From contig CAJSYZ010000009.1 in the NCBI GenBank assembly GCA_910574455.1, forward strand, positions 3,427,040-3,491,039: a stretch of 64,000 nt of DNA, written 5' to 3'. Below the pieces are notes generated by a model. That model was not told the DNA's origin. It did no database searches and saw only the letters and a list, made by a program, of their open reading frames with translations. Positions 43,511-54,027 of this stretch are shown here, piece by piece. The DNA is from Trichaptum fuscoviolaceum (taxonomy: Eukaryota; Basidiomycota; Agaricomycetes; Hymenochaetales; Trichaptaceae). A program made the position numbers and the translations under genes. The first letter of the stretch is position 1. The number at the start of each line of letters is the position of its first letter.

Positions 43511-45882
43511 CTAAGTGGCACTGTCCGCGTTTCTCCTCCGAACGGAAATGTCTTCATCTGATTCGACCAGATTTCTCGGATTATAATGGTACAAGGCTTG
43601 CATCTCGTCCTGCACCGCCTGTTCCTGTGTTTTCCTCAGGTCATCCCCTTCAAATACTTGGGGCAAGAAATGTTAGAATATCGATTCGAAGTGAAAAGAG
43701 AAATACTCACAGAACGCTAGCTCTTCCAATGTTTTTCCGGACGTCTCCGGGAATATAAAGTAGACGAAGGCAACTTCAAACGAGATGTATATGATATAAC
43801 TAGGAATGAGTCTTAAGTGAGCAATGTTAAGATAAGGTGTGAGTGGAATGACGACTTACCTGATATAATATTTCCATCCGGCTCTTGCAATTCCGATCGG
43901 GTTGACGAGGGCATTGAAGAAACTTGTGGTGCGGCCCCACCACTGGTACAGGGCGATCCCCCTCGCTCGGGACGAGAACGGGAAAATCTCGATTAGGTAT
44001 GCTTGAAGGACAGTATGAGAGACGCAAAGTATCCTGTAATGATTACTTTGACTCACTGTAGATTATGGCATTGTAACCAATATTGTAGGCAAAGTTATTC
44101 CCGAAGACCAAGCTGCGCGTTATGGTCAGTGCGGGTACGTCTGCGGTTGTCTTCTACCAAAAAAGACTAGGATTCTGGCACTCACACGATTATGACCTTC
44201 CCCCAAACTTTGTCTCCTGTCCAGGCGTACTCAGCTGCGGCAATTGTCCACCCAGTCATCACCACCAAGAGGCCGATCGTGCATGCCTAGAGCAGAACGA
44301 AATTAATTGGCAATCTCATCAGAGAAATCTGTCTTTCCATACCAAGAATGCAGTCCGCCGCTTGAAGCGATGCATGAAGAACGCGAGGAACATGGAGTTC
44401 ACCAGCGCCCACATTCCGGAACAGAAGTTGATAAGGTTCTTGGTGCCATCGTCGTCCACACCAGCTTGCTCCAGGACGCGGGCCATAAAGTATCTTCAAT
44501 CGCAGGAGAGTAGTCAGTTACTTGCTTCGTAGAATGCTTGAAGGCTGCACGCACGATACAAGCCCGTTTCCGCTCCACTGAGTTGAGATACCCAAAAAAA
44601 TACAAATAAGCAGACGCCGACGCATGCCCCAGGTGTCGAACATCGCCATCCAGCTCTTCTTAGAGTTCCTCAGTTCCAACTCCAGCGTTTCTTCGATCTC
44701 CGTGAACTCGGCCCGGGCGATATCGAGGCGCAGATTAGACGCATCGGCGGCATCCTCGTCCAAGAAAAAACCCTCACTTTCCGGATAGTCGCCCTCCGGC
44801 GCACTCTCCGAACGGCTCCGAGTTGGATGCAGGCTGGTGTATTTCCCCGAGGTCGACTCGCCGTGGAATTCTTCCAAGATCGATAGCGCTTCTTCTCGCC
44901 GGCCGTGCGTGATGAGCCAACGGGGCGACTCCGGGAGGAGCGGCATGAACAAGATCTGAAGCGTACATGGCACAACTTGTAGAAGGGAAGGTAGACGCCA
45001 TGCCCAGTCGCTCTGCATTCTGAAAGTGAGAAGTGTCACCGCGGAAGCCGCAATCTGGCCTGCAGAGGATTGTCAGACGAACATGAGTAAGCAAAAGATT
45101 CAGATAAGAAACTCACCTACGCTATAGGATGCAGCGAACAGAGACAACAAAAGAGGTCGTTCTTTTGGATAAGCTAGCTCTTTGAGGGTGTTAAGCACAA
45201 ATATGACCTTTTTTATTCATGCATTTACCTCCTATCAAAGACGAAGCGGCAACTACGGCGAACGGCGATCCAAAGCCCAGTATGAATCGTGCAAGAATGA
45301 AGATTTCCACTGAGTACGGTCCGGTATTAGTGTCTTCCCTTCATGCTTCAAAAGTTTTCTTACACCGGTTCGCAGTCGCTTGAAGGAAGGCACCAATCAT
45401 GATTAACACGCTCCCGAGTAAAATAGCTCGACGGCGTCCATATTGATCTGATACGAATGGAATGAAAGGTATAGCTGCAACTGCACCCAAGGAATATATC
45501 GACGCGATCGTTCCGAGAATAGCGGAACGGGGATGATTAAAGTCTAAATGACGCAATCAATATTTCCAAGACGACGAAGAGGTAAGTTGCGCCTCACATG
45601 CATCCCAGGCCGGGACAGCTTGTAGTCCATTGATCATCGAACCGTCAAACCTGTAAACGACTGCGTGAGCCAAAATCAACTTCAAATGGTACAATGATAG
45701 ATTCACCCGCTTGTCCATTCAACTCCAATGCACGTAGGGGTCATAATGAGGTAAAGGCGTCGTAGGTTCGGCTTCTGATACCAAGGAATGTGATCATGCT
45801 TCACGAGTCGAGCGATCAGAGGTTCGTCATGAGACGTTTCTTTGCTAAGTGATCTCGACTGTGAAGTACGCGTTCCGGCCAT
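43511..45882 (-). CDS. MFS sugar transporter (hexose/lactose permease-like), multi-exon
   Basis: Proton-coupled or facilitative sugar uptake carrier of the plasma membrane, major facilitator superfamily. The start at 45882 is MAGTRTSQSRSLSKETSHDE, with a hydrophilic N-terminus. Then come YLIMTPTCIGVEWTSG, FDGSMINGLQAVPAW, LGTIASIYSLGAVAAIPFIP and the conserved loop SDQYGRRRAILLG. Next are FILARFILGFGSPFAVVAAS and LAYPKERPLLLSLF. The family signature PESPRWLITHGR lies near 44,925, followed by the central cytosolic loop and LLICIFLGISTQWSGNGLVS. Later exons have YFMARVLEQAGVDDDGTKN, AYLIEIFPFSSRARGIALYQ and FIFPETSGKTLEELAF. The stop at 43,511-43,513 follows RRNADSAT. About ten short introns; all expected transmembrane blocks present, apparently intact. 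Confidence 0.86.
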
Positions 45883-46724
45883 CTTGTCTCGCTTCCTCCC
45901 GGCGTTTTAGCTATGTGGCGACTGGACCTCTGCAATCTTCTCGGGATCGATGGCTCAAACGAGGCCGAAGGTGTAGCACTCGGCCGGCCAGAATCGAACG
46001 CTTGGCCGTGCTCTGAAAGGGTAGGATTTGCCTCCGAGATGCAAGTTGAAGAGCAGAAGCAAGAAGAGATAAAGTCGCTGTTGGCAAATTACACCGGCTT
46101 GACTGTATTTCCTTGGCATCTAAATGGAGGAGATCAGGACGCTTCCGGCTCATCAACTGAATAGAGCTTCCTTTTAACGCATTAAATATGGAATGAAGCC
46201 CGGCTAAGACCGAGTACATCATCCGACAGGATATGATCTGATTCGGACAGGCCTCGTGTCTCATATCGACCACCATGGTCAAGCACAATTCACATACGCA
46301 ACAGATGGTTCAGCTACCGCAAATACAGTATTGTCCAAGAACGCTTCATTTTTATCACAAAAAGGAGCTCCTGAATGCCAGCTTGACTTTAAAAATAAGC
46401 AAGTCAATAATCAATGAAATGAACCGACTCGGATGCCCCGAGTTTCGTGTCTTAAGGATTTCAGGAGTCAGGACAAAACCTTAGAAACAGACTGCGCGTC
46501 CGTGAAGACAACAGCTTTAAGCACTTGATCACTCCAAGATGAACAAGGCGGGCATTGTGTTTGCAAATTATGCATGCAAACTTAACCAGCACAGTGGATA
46601 GGAACTTGAAGAGGTCATCGACGGCGCTCATAATAACAAACTACCGTGATAGTGACAGTGTACCACACGATTTAGGAAAGTACAGTCACATAAAGAACAG
46701 TCACGTTAGTAGTACACTCCGCTT
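45883..46724. other. Intergenic region upstream of the transporter
   Basis: Probable promoter of the minus-strand transporter nearest 45,883. The remainder has only short open stretches without recognised content. Confidence 0.4.
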
Positions 46725-46811
46725 AAGTTTGTTTGTTTGTTTGTTTGTTTATTCCATTATAGTGACTGCAGGCCCTTTAGGGCCTATGGCGCACTTAAGT
46801 ACATAGTAATC
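46725..46811 (-). mobile_element. 3' tail of a 5'-truncated LINE
   Basis: On the minus strand: GGCCCTAAAGGGCC palindrome, then TGCAGTCACTATAATGGAAT and (AAAC)n to about 46,731. This is the style of 3' end used by basidiomycete Tad-like LINEs. CTTAAG occurs on both sides. Confidence 0.5.
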
Positions 46812-47072
46812 TACCAATGCGATCCAAATGCCACAAAGTTTCAAGGAAAAGAGGAATGATGAAGACAGAGTAAAGTGAAGGTATGATCTAAGGAGGTATA
46901 AGTGAGGAAGGTATAAAGTTTTGCGAAAGGGATCGCTAGTAAAAGAGGGGCGCGCGTAATAGTACAGTAGAGCAGGTAATCGCTACATTGAAAAGCGTGG
47001 AGAACTATGAAAACATTTACTGAGTTGGCGTGCGGGATAGAGGAGGACCATCTGTGGGTACCAAGCCTCGGT

Positions 47073-47307
47073 TAATAAATAAATAAATAAAGAAATAGCG
47101 ATAAGAGAGAAAGCGGAGAGTAAAGAAAGCGGCCAGGAGTTAGTTGCCTGCGTCCAGAGGTTCGGCGTCCGGGAGGGCGGGCTCGTCCCGAGGGAACAGG
47201 TGGGGGAAACGTCCAGAGTCCTTGATGAAGCTCAGTACTGGTCCAAGGCGGGCTTTGGGGCCCACTAGAGCGCGGAGAGTCAGTGGGCGGTTCCGTAGGG
47301 CGGTACG
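47073..47307 (-). mobile_element. LINE fragment: last codons of ORF2 and 3' tail
   Basis: On the minus strand RTALRNRPLTLRALVG and VLSFIKDSGRFPHLFP end at a stop after PLDAGN (about 47,140). A pyrimidine-rich tail and (TTTA)n follow. The RPLTLRALV/F.(K)SGRF pattern is typical of the C-terminus of basidiomycete non-LTR reverse transcriptase ORFs. Upstream sequence is cut off by chromovirus A1 at 47308. Confidence 0.6.
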
Positions 47308-48125
47308 TGTTACGACCGTCGGGAATTGTAGCGGGAAACAGTTTCGGGAAACTGGAATTCGCGACAAGAACCCGCGTTCGGGAATCTGGATTCGCGACTG
47401 GGAACAAGCGTGGGAATTCAGGCGGGAAACGCGCGGGATTCTATCCAGGCGCGTCGCGGGATTCTCAAGGCCAGCTAGGACTCTTCACTGCTTTGAACGT
47501 CAAGTAAGCGGATCCCTAAGGAAGCACTCCACAAGTAAGTATTGCGCAACTAACTACACAGGAGAAAAGAGAGAGATCGCACCTAAGGAAGCACTCCACA
47601 AGAGGTCAAAAGTGGGGTGCTCCTTACGATGCCTACAGCTATTTATCTACTTCGTAAAGACTGTATAGTTAATCTACGCTAAGTGTCCTTGCGCAATGCG
47701 CACCTATCTACTACAAACGATACATGCTACGACCGCACTGCTAGGCATGTCTATCCCGTCTCTCCAGATGGCTACAGCCTGTCCGTGGACGTCAGCGTCC
47801 GGTCCGGGGCTGCGACTAGCCAGACTAGGTATGCCAGACTGTTGCAGGTCGTCACCTTGAGGTACTAACGGATTAATGAGCGTATGTTGATAAGTGAATG
47901 TACGTGTGCCGTGGCGGGTCGTCGTAAATGAATGTGTGTATGCGTGCATGGTTGCCGGGACGGTGGTGCGGGATAAGTCACGTGAGCATGGGATCGTGCG
48001 ATTCGGGAATGAGGTTTCGCGCGGGGAATCCAATGGCGGGATTCTCCCCGCGGGTTTGTCTGCTCATGTCGGGATCCTTGGCGGGAAAGTGCGGGAAATG
48101 AGAAAAGGAGCCCGGGATCTCGACA
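47308..48125 (-). repeat. 3' LTR of A1
   Basis: On the minus strand TGTCGAGATCCCGGG..GGTCGTAACA, 818 bp. The predicted 5'-mRNA word ACTTTTGACCT is at 47603-47613 (minus). Confidence 0.9.
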
Positions 48126-51100
48126 TTACCCCCCTCCAAAGGCGCAACTCCGGGGCGCCAAGCTTGAATCTTGCTCAGGTCACAGAGCTCGATAGCGTTG
48201 ACTTCTCGAGGGGCGTCCGGGTGTTTTCGATAGAAACTGCGAATTTTAGCCTTTGCATTACCCATATCCTTTGCGGGAATCCATGTATCTTCCGCGCTCG
48301 AATATCCCTTCCATCGTACCAAATATTCAAATCTCCGTCTAAACCGTCTAGCATCCAGAACCTCTTCCACCTCGTACTCCAGATCTCCTTCTACTTCGAC
48401 TGGGGGCGGCGGGGGTTGCGTTCGACCGGGAATGTCGTCTTCGTGGTATGGCGAGAGCAGCGATACGTGAAATACGGGATGAATCTTTAGCGACGCGGGG
48501 AGTTCGAGTTCGTAGGTGAGGTCACTTAGCTTTGCCTTCACTTTATACGGCCCTAGTCGTTTCGGTAATAATTTGCGCGCTCCTGGTCGCCGAACGTTCG
48601 TCGCCTCAAGCCATACTTTATCCCCGACTGCGTCTGCGGGGCCTCGTTCCTGGCCTGATCGTAGTGCTGCTTCATGCGCTCTGCCGCAACCTCCAAAGCC
48701 GCTCTTGCCTCTTCCTGTGCCTGCTGAAGCTCCTGTAGTCGTGCGTCCGCGGCGGGGACCGTGGACAGGCCGTCGCTCGGGGCAATCGTGAATTCGGGAT
48801 TGTAGCCGTAGACAAGCGCGAACGGGGATTATCGTGTTGCCGCGTGCGCTTTCGTGTTGTGCGCGAATTCTGCCATTGGGAGTAATCCGGCCCAGTTTTC
48901 TTGTCGTGTATCTATGAAAGCCCGTAAATATTGTTCCAGCTCTTGGTTTACCCTTTCGGTTTGCCCATCCGTCTGCGGGTGATACGCAGTCGACGTGGTA
49001 CCCTTGATACCGAGTCGGGAAAAAAGGGCTTTCATGAACTGCGCAACAAACTGTGGTCCTCGGTCGGATATGATCTGGCGGGGGGTTCCGTGCAGCTTCC
49101 AGACGTGCTGCAGGAATAGTTCCGCAGTTTCCGGTGCATCAATGTCAGACGTGGTCGGGATAAAATGCGCTTGCTTGGTGAGACGGTCGACCACCACGAA
49201 AATTGCGTCGTAATCCTCAGATCGGGGGAGCTGGGTGATGAAATCGCACGAAATCGCCTGCCAGGGGCCCTGCGGGATTTCGTTCGGTTGCAGGAGTCCT
49301 ACCGGGCGTTGGGATCGGTTCTTCGTGCGTGCGCAGGTATCGCATCCCGAAACGTATCGTTCTACGAAGTTAGACATCCCGGGCCACCAGTAGTTGCGGC
49401 TTACCATCTCAAACGTTTTCCAACGTCCAGGATGTCCGGCAGGGAGACTGTCGTGGTAAGTCTTCACCACATCCCGGCGAATGGTCTCGTCTTTCGGGAC
49501 GTAAACCTTACCCTGGTACAGGAGGAGGCCTTCCTCGGTGCTCCAGTCCTCAAGTTCCTTGGTCAGGACTCGAGGCGCCTTGGACTTGACCAACTCGATT
49601 GCGTCCACCAGTTCGTCTTCATACTGATCTGACTTACGAATGCGTCGTAGGAGGGCCTGATCCCCGTGTACCTGTGTCATTCCCCGACGAATTGCTTTTA
49701 GTCGAAACATTTCGGGGGTCAAGAGGGTCCGTCCCGTGTTGTCTTCGCCTTCGGGTTAAAGATCGACGCGTCGTGACATGGCGTCGGGTTTGCCCCCGAG
49801 TCGCCCTGGGCGATGGCGAATCGTAAAGTCGAAGCGAGTGAGGAACAGACTCCACCGGGCTTGGCGTTGCGTCAGCGTTCGGGATTCAGAGAAATATAGC
49901 AGATTCTTGTGGTCAGACACGATATCGAGTTTATGACTCGCACCTTCGAGATAATGTCGCCACTCGTCAAGAGCTCTAATAATCGCGAGTAGCTCCTTGT
50001 CATAAATCTCGTAGTTGCGTTCCGCATCGTTGAGGGATTTCGAGAAAAAGGCGACCGGATGTATCAGCCCGTCGTCGCCTTCCTGGGACAAGACCGCGCC
50101 GGTCGCGAAATCAGAGGCGTCGCATTCCACGATGAATTGTCGCGACATGTCTGGCATCATCAGGACGGGGGCGGTCGTGAACATGCGCTTGAGATAGTCG
50201 AAAGCGAACTGCTGGTTTTCTGTCCAGGCCCAGCGAACGTCCTTCTTCAGCAGCGTCGTGAGCGGTTTGACGATGTGCGAGAAATCCCGAATGAAGCGTC
50301 GATAGAAATTCGCGAACCCGAGGAAGGCTTGAATGTCTTTCACCTTTTTCGGGGTAGGCCAGTCGAGGACCGCCTGTACCTTGGCGGGATCCATCGCCAC
50401 CTTTCCCTGCGAAATAATCATCCCGAGATACTCGACGGAAGTCTGTTTGAATTTGCACTTTTCGGGTTTACAGAACAAGTCGTTTTCGCGCAGCCGCTTA
50501 AGGACTTCCCGTACGTGTTCCTCGTGCTGCGATTCATCTTCGGAAAAGATTAGCAAGTCGTCAAGATAGATGATCACGTATACTCCAATGAGATCTTTGA
50601 AGATATCGTTCATCATATGCTGGAAGGTCGCCGGGGCATTCGTGAGCCCGAATGTCATCACCGTTGGTTCGAAATGTCCTGCCTGAGTCCGAAATGCGGC
50701 CTTCCACTCGTCGCCTTGCTTTAGTCGCACGTTGTGGTAGCCCCATCGTAAATCTAGGGTCGTGAAAACCTTCGCCTTTTGCAGCGCGTCTACGAGTTCC
50801 ATCGTGAGGGGAAGCGGGTATCGATTCTTGACCGTGATGTCGTTCAGTCGTCGGTAATCGACTACCATGCGCAAGGTTCCATCCTTTTTCTTGATAAAGA
50901 AGACGGGAGCCGCTGCGGGGGATTTCGAAGGTCGTATGTACCCCTTGCGCAGGTTTTCGTCAACGAATTCGCGAAGGGCATCGCGTTCGGCTGGGGCCAA
51001 GGGATAGATTTTGCTGTACGGGGGAACCTTCCCGGGTTCTAAATCTATGGCGTGGTCATACGGCTTGCGCAGTGGAAGCCTTTCGGATTCAACTTTCGAG

Positions 51101-52164
51101 AAAACGTCGGCAAACTCACGGAATTCGGGGGGAACTAGTTCTTCGAAGGTTTTCTCGCCTTCCTTCACCGCAGACTTCTCAGCGATGGCCTGGGAGTGGG
51201 TGTACGAGGCGGCAATTTTGTACGCGAAATGGTCGTCCGTCGTGACGAAGTAGGATTCGGCGTCGTGGTACTGGTCCCAATATTTTTCTGAGTACCGAAA
51301 TCCCGGTGGGACAGCTTCCCATTCGGCCTGGGTCCTGTCGGGCCCCCAGGGGGTCTCGACTTCTTCTGCTATGGCGAGGCGGGGAAGCGGGACCAGGCGT
51401 TGCTGGTTGTCACACTGGGGCGGGCAGCGGTTGAGATCGACCACATCGTTGGTCCAGTCAATGGTTGGGTTATGGTGCCGCAACCAGTCGATCCCCATGA
51501 TAATATCGTCGTCGCCAATATCCGCGACGGCCATGGTCAACTGTTCTAAGTGTCCCTTCATCTCGACGTGGAGGACTACTTCCTTGGTGATGCGTCCAAT
51601 CGCGTTCGGGGAATTGTCTGCGTTGCGCAAAAGTATCGGGATTACCAAGTCCCGGGTCTGGAGTCCGTGTCGCGAAACGTAGCGGGAATTTATGAAAGTT
51701 CCCGACGCACCGCTGTCTAACATTACTGTGGCTAAGGCATCCGTCTTTCCGTCGCTAACCTGTACCGGGAACTTCAAATGTCGTCTAAGACGACGGTCTA
51801 TTGTAGAGATGGTTAAATACAAGGGACCATTATTAAGAGAGTTCTTCGGCCACGAGGGCGGTTGGGTCGTATAGGGCGCGACTGAGCAATACGACCCTAC
51901 TGAAAATCCGCTGGGGGCGGGGCTTCGGGATTGTGAACGTTCTTGGCGGCGGGCGTCATGGCGGCGAATGCGTTCTGTAGCACGGACTGCTGCACATTCT
52001 GGACGTACTGTTCCGCCATACGTTTGAGCGTTTCTTCGAACGACTGGAGCGCGGGGGGCGATGGGCTCGACGGGGACATGGATTTCGTAGCTTTTAGGTT
52101 TCGGGATGGCGGTCGCGTTGGGCAATCGCTCACCAAATGGTCTTTCTCTCCGCAGTAGTAGCAT
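47978..52164 (-). pseudogene. A1 pol: protease, reverse transcriptase, RNase H, integrase, chromodomain (two stops, one frameshift)
   Basis: The frame overlaps the gag end in another phase, suggesting frameshift expression. Order on the minus strand: aspartic protease LDSGASGTFIN (about 51,720); RT with RPYDHAIDL-like entry, FFIKKKDGTLRMVVDYRRL and active site VIIYLDDLLIF (about 50,580); RNase H FIVECDASDFATGAVLSQ; integrase with an H-H..CDTC zinc region, ISCDFITQLPRSEDYDAIFV and SDRGPQFVAQFM; chromodomain EVEEVLDARRFRRRFEYLV and RWKGYSSAEDTW (about 48,330). A TAA lies between RNase H and integrase (49,756) and another after KAHAATR (48,829). A 1-nt frameshift falls near 48,630. The frame then runs through the polypurine tract into the LTR and ends at 47,978. 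Confidence 0.9.
48126..48159 (-). promoter_or_regulatory. Polypurine tract and upstream hairpin of A1
   Basis: On the minus strand GGCGC-CCCGGAGTT-GCGCC (48159-48141), then TTT and GGAGGGGGG, then TAA and the LTR. The stem differs from B1 at one position with a paired change (C-G here, T-A in B1). Confidence 0.65.
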
Positions 52165-53105
52165 AGTCCCTTACTCCTGCGCTCCCGGCGCACCCTGTCA
52201 ATCTCCATTGCGTTGGGATCCTTCGTCGAGCTTGCGCCCGCAGTCGGGATCGTACGCGGAGCTGAACTAGTGGTGCCGGGATTGCTTCGGGGTGTAGCCG
52301 CTGGCTTTGATACTGGTCCATAGGCGTGTGCGAGCCTTAGCTTCTCGTCCGTCTCGGAAACCCAGTTGACGTAGGCATCGAATTTCATATCCTTCGCCTC
52401 TGTGCTGGCGATGTGCTGGCGAACCTGGTCTTTGAGTCCCTTCCGGAACATGTCGAGGTAGATGACATCCGTCGTTGCGTCCTTGGGCCACCCGGTGAGG
52501 GCTTGGAGGGCACGGAATTGCGACGCAAACTCGGCGACCGTTCCTGTCTGGCGTAGGCGCATCAGCTTGTCGGCTGCGGCTTTGTCTGCATCGATTTCCC
52601 CGTAAGAGGCGCGAAGGGCGGCGAACAGGGCCTCCAGGCTGGCGGCTTCTGGCGGTGTCGGGATGTCCTGGAGTCGATCTAGAATGGGTCGTGCCCAGTC
52701 TTGCGCCGGCCCCCGCAGTAGCATCAGAGCAAATGCGACCTTGCGGGTTTCGTCTAGTCCCGGATGTTGTCCGAACAGGTAGAGCTTAATCTGGTGAATC
52801 CAGTTCTCCAGCTTGGCTCGTTCGCCTTCGAAGGTGTCGGGAAGCTTCATCTTGAGCCCTGCTCCGCCCCCAGACGGGGAGGCGGGCTGACTCGCGATTT
52901 GGGCTTCTAACGCCCGGTTGGCGTGCTTGAGCTGGGCGACTGTGTTCTGGACCTGATTGTGTTCGTTGACTAGCTTGGAGTAGCGCTTTTCAAGGGTGTC
53001 GAGGCGATCAAGGATGGGCTGGAGTTTGTCTTCCTCCATCGAGGAGCTAGGGGACGGGAAAGCGAAGGTGTCTGCGAGTCCTCCCCATTCCTGGTGGGAC
53101 GACAT
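51897..53105 (-). CDS. A1 Gag (capsid-like domain and CCHC zinc knuckle)
   Basis: 402 residues from MSSHQEWGGLADTFAFPSPS. There is an N-terminal coiled coil (LDRLDTLEKRYSKLVNEHNQ, about residues 30-75). A retrotransposon Gag domain follows (LPDTFEGERAKLENWIHQIK .. ALMLLRGPAQDWARP, about 85-150). FASQFRALQALTGW and YLDMFRKGLKDQVRQH lie at about 185-230. One CCHC knuckle, CYYCGEKDHLVSDC, lies near residue 318, and the C-terminus is Pro/Ser-rich. It forms the particle shell and packages element RNA. The start codon follows the PBS by about 75 bp. This copy is uninterrupted, unlike the A2 copy. Confidence 0.9.
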   Translation of the reverse strand: MSSHQEWGGLADTFAFPSPSSSMEEDKLQPILDRLDTLEKRYSKLVNEHNQVQNTVAQLKHANRALEAQIASQPASPSGGGAGLKMKLPDTFEGERAKLENWIHQIKLYLFGQHPGLDETRKVAFALMLLRGPAQDWARPILDRLQDIPTPPEAASLEALFAALRASYGEIDADKAAADKLMRLRQTGTVAEFASQFRALQALTGWPKDATTDVIYLDMFRKGLKDQVRQHIASTEAKDMKFDAYVNWVSETDEKLRLAHAYGPVSKPAATPRSNPGTTSSAPRTIPTAGASSTKDPNAMEIDRVRRERRSKGLCYYCGEKDHLVSDCPTRPPSRNLKATKSMSPSSPSPPALQSFEETLKRMAEQYVQNVQQSVLQNAFAAMTPAAKNVHNPEAPPPADFQ

Positions 53106-53181
53106 TGCGGGTCGGCGGTACGGGTGCGGGGGTAGAAGTAAAGAGCGTGAGGGTGTCGAGTCCGAGCGGCGGTGAGCCAGG

Positions 53182-53192
53182 ACTTTTGACCT
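53182..53192 (-). promoter_or_regulatory. Primer-binding site of A1 (self-priming type)
   Basis: AGGTCAAAAGT on the minus strand, 2 bp from the 5' LTR, exactly complementary to ACTTTTGACCT in the LTR (53490-53500, minus). Confidence 0.75.
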
Positions 53193-53194
53193 AA

Positions 53195-54012
53195 TGTTAC
53201 GACCGTCGGGAATTGTAGCGGGAAACAGTTTCGGGAAACTGGAATTCGCGACAAGAACCCGCGTTCGGGAATCTGGATTCGCGACTGGGAACGAGCGTGG
53301 GAATTCAGGCGGGAAACGCGCGGGATTCTATCCAGGCGCGTCGCGGGATTCTCAAGGCCAGCTAGGACTCTTCACTGCTTTGAACGTCAAGTAAGCGGAT
53401 CCCTAAGGAAGCACTCCACAAGTAAGTATTGCGCAACTAACTACACAGGAGAAAAGAGAGAGATCACACCTAAGGAAGCACTCCACAAGAGGTCAAAAGT
53501 GGGGTGCTCCTTACGATGCCTACAGCTATTTATCTACTTCGTAAAGACTGTATAGTTAATCTACGCTAAGTGTCCTTGCGCAATGCGCACCTATCTACTA
53601 CAAACGATACATGCTACGACCGCACTGCTAGGCATGTCTATCCCGTCTCTCCAGATGGCTACGGCCTGTCCGTGGACGTCAGCGTCCGGTCCGGGGCCGC
53701 GACTAGCCAGACTAGGTATGCCAGACTGTTGCAGGTCGTCACCTTGAGGTACTAACGGATTAATGAGCGTATGTTGATAAGTGAATGTACGTGTGCCGTG
53801 GCGGGTCGTCGTAAATGAGTGTGTGTATGCGTGCATGGTTGCCGGGACGGTGGTGCGGGATAAGTCACGTGAGCATGGGATCGTGCGATTCGGGAATGAG
53901 GTTTCGCGCGGGGAATCCAATGGCGGGATTCTCCCCGCGGGTTTGTCTGCTCATGTCGGGATCCTTGGCGGGAAAGTGCGGGAAATGAGAAAAGGAGCCC
54001 GGGATCTCGACA
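53195..54012 (-). repeat. 5' LTR of A1
   Basis: 818 bp. On the minus strand it starts TGTCGAGATCC at 54012 and ends CGTAACA at 53195. Contains ATAAATA about 33 nt before the predicted transcript start (53500). Confidence 0.9.
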
Positions 54013-54027
54013 GCTATCTCCTGAAAC

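Larger units (their letters stand above)
47308..54012 (-). mobile_element. Chromovirus (Ty3/Gypsy) A1, full length, inactivated
   Basis: Two 818-bp LTRs (47308-48125 and 53195-54012) flank gag and pol on the minus strand. PBS, polypurine tract and chromodomain are present. I counted five LTR-LTR differences, all transitions, so it is older than B1. Flanks differ (GTACG left, GCTAT right), so no target duplication remains. Pol carries two in-frame stops and one frameshift. Confidence 0.9.

Noticed and set aside
48070..48541. Separate host chromodomain gene
   Set aside because: The chromodomain is at the C-terminus of A1 pol, after integrase, and runs into the polypurine tract and LTR.
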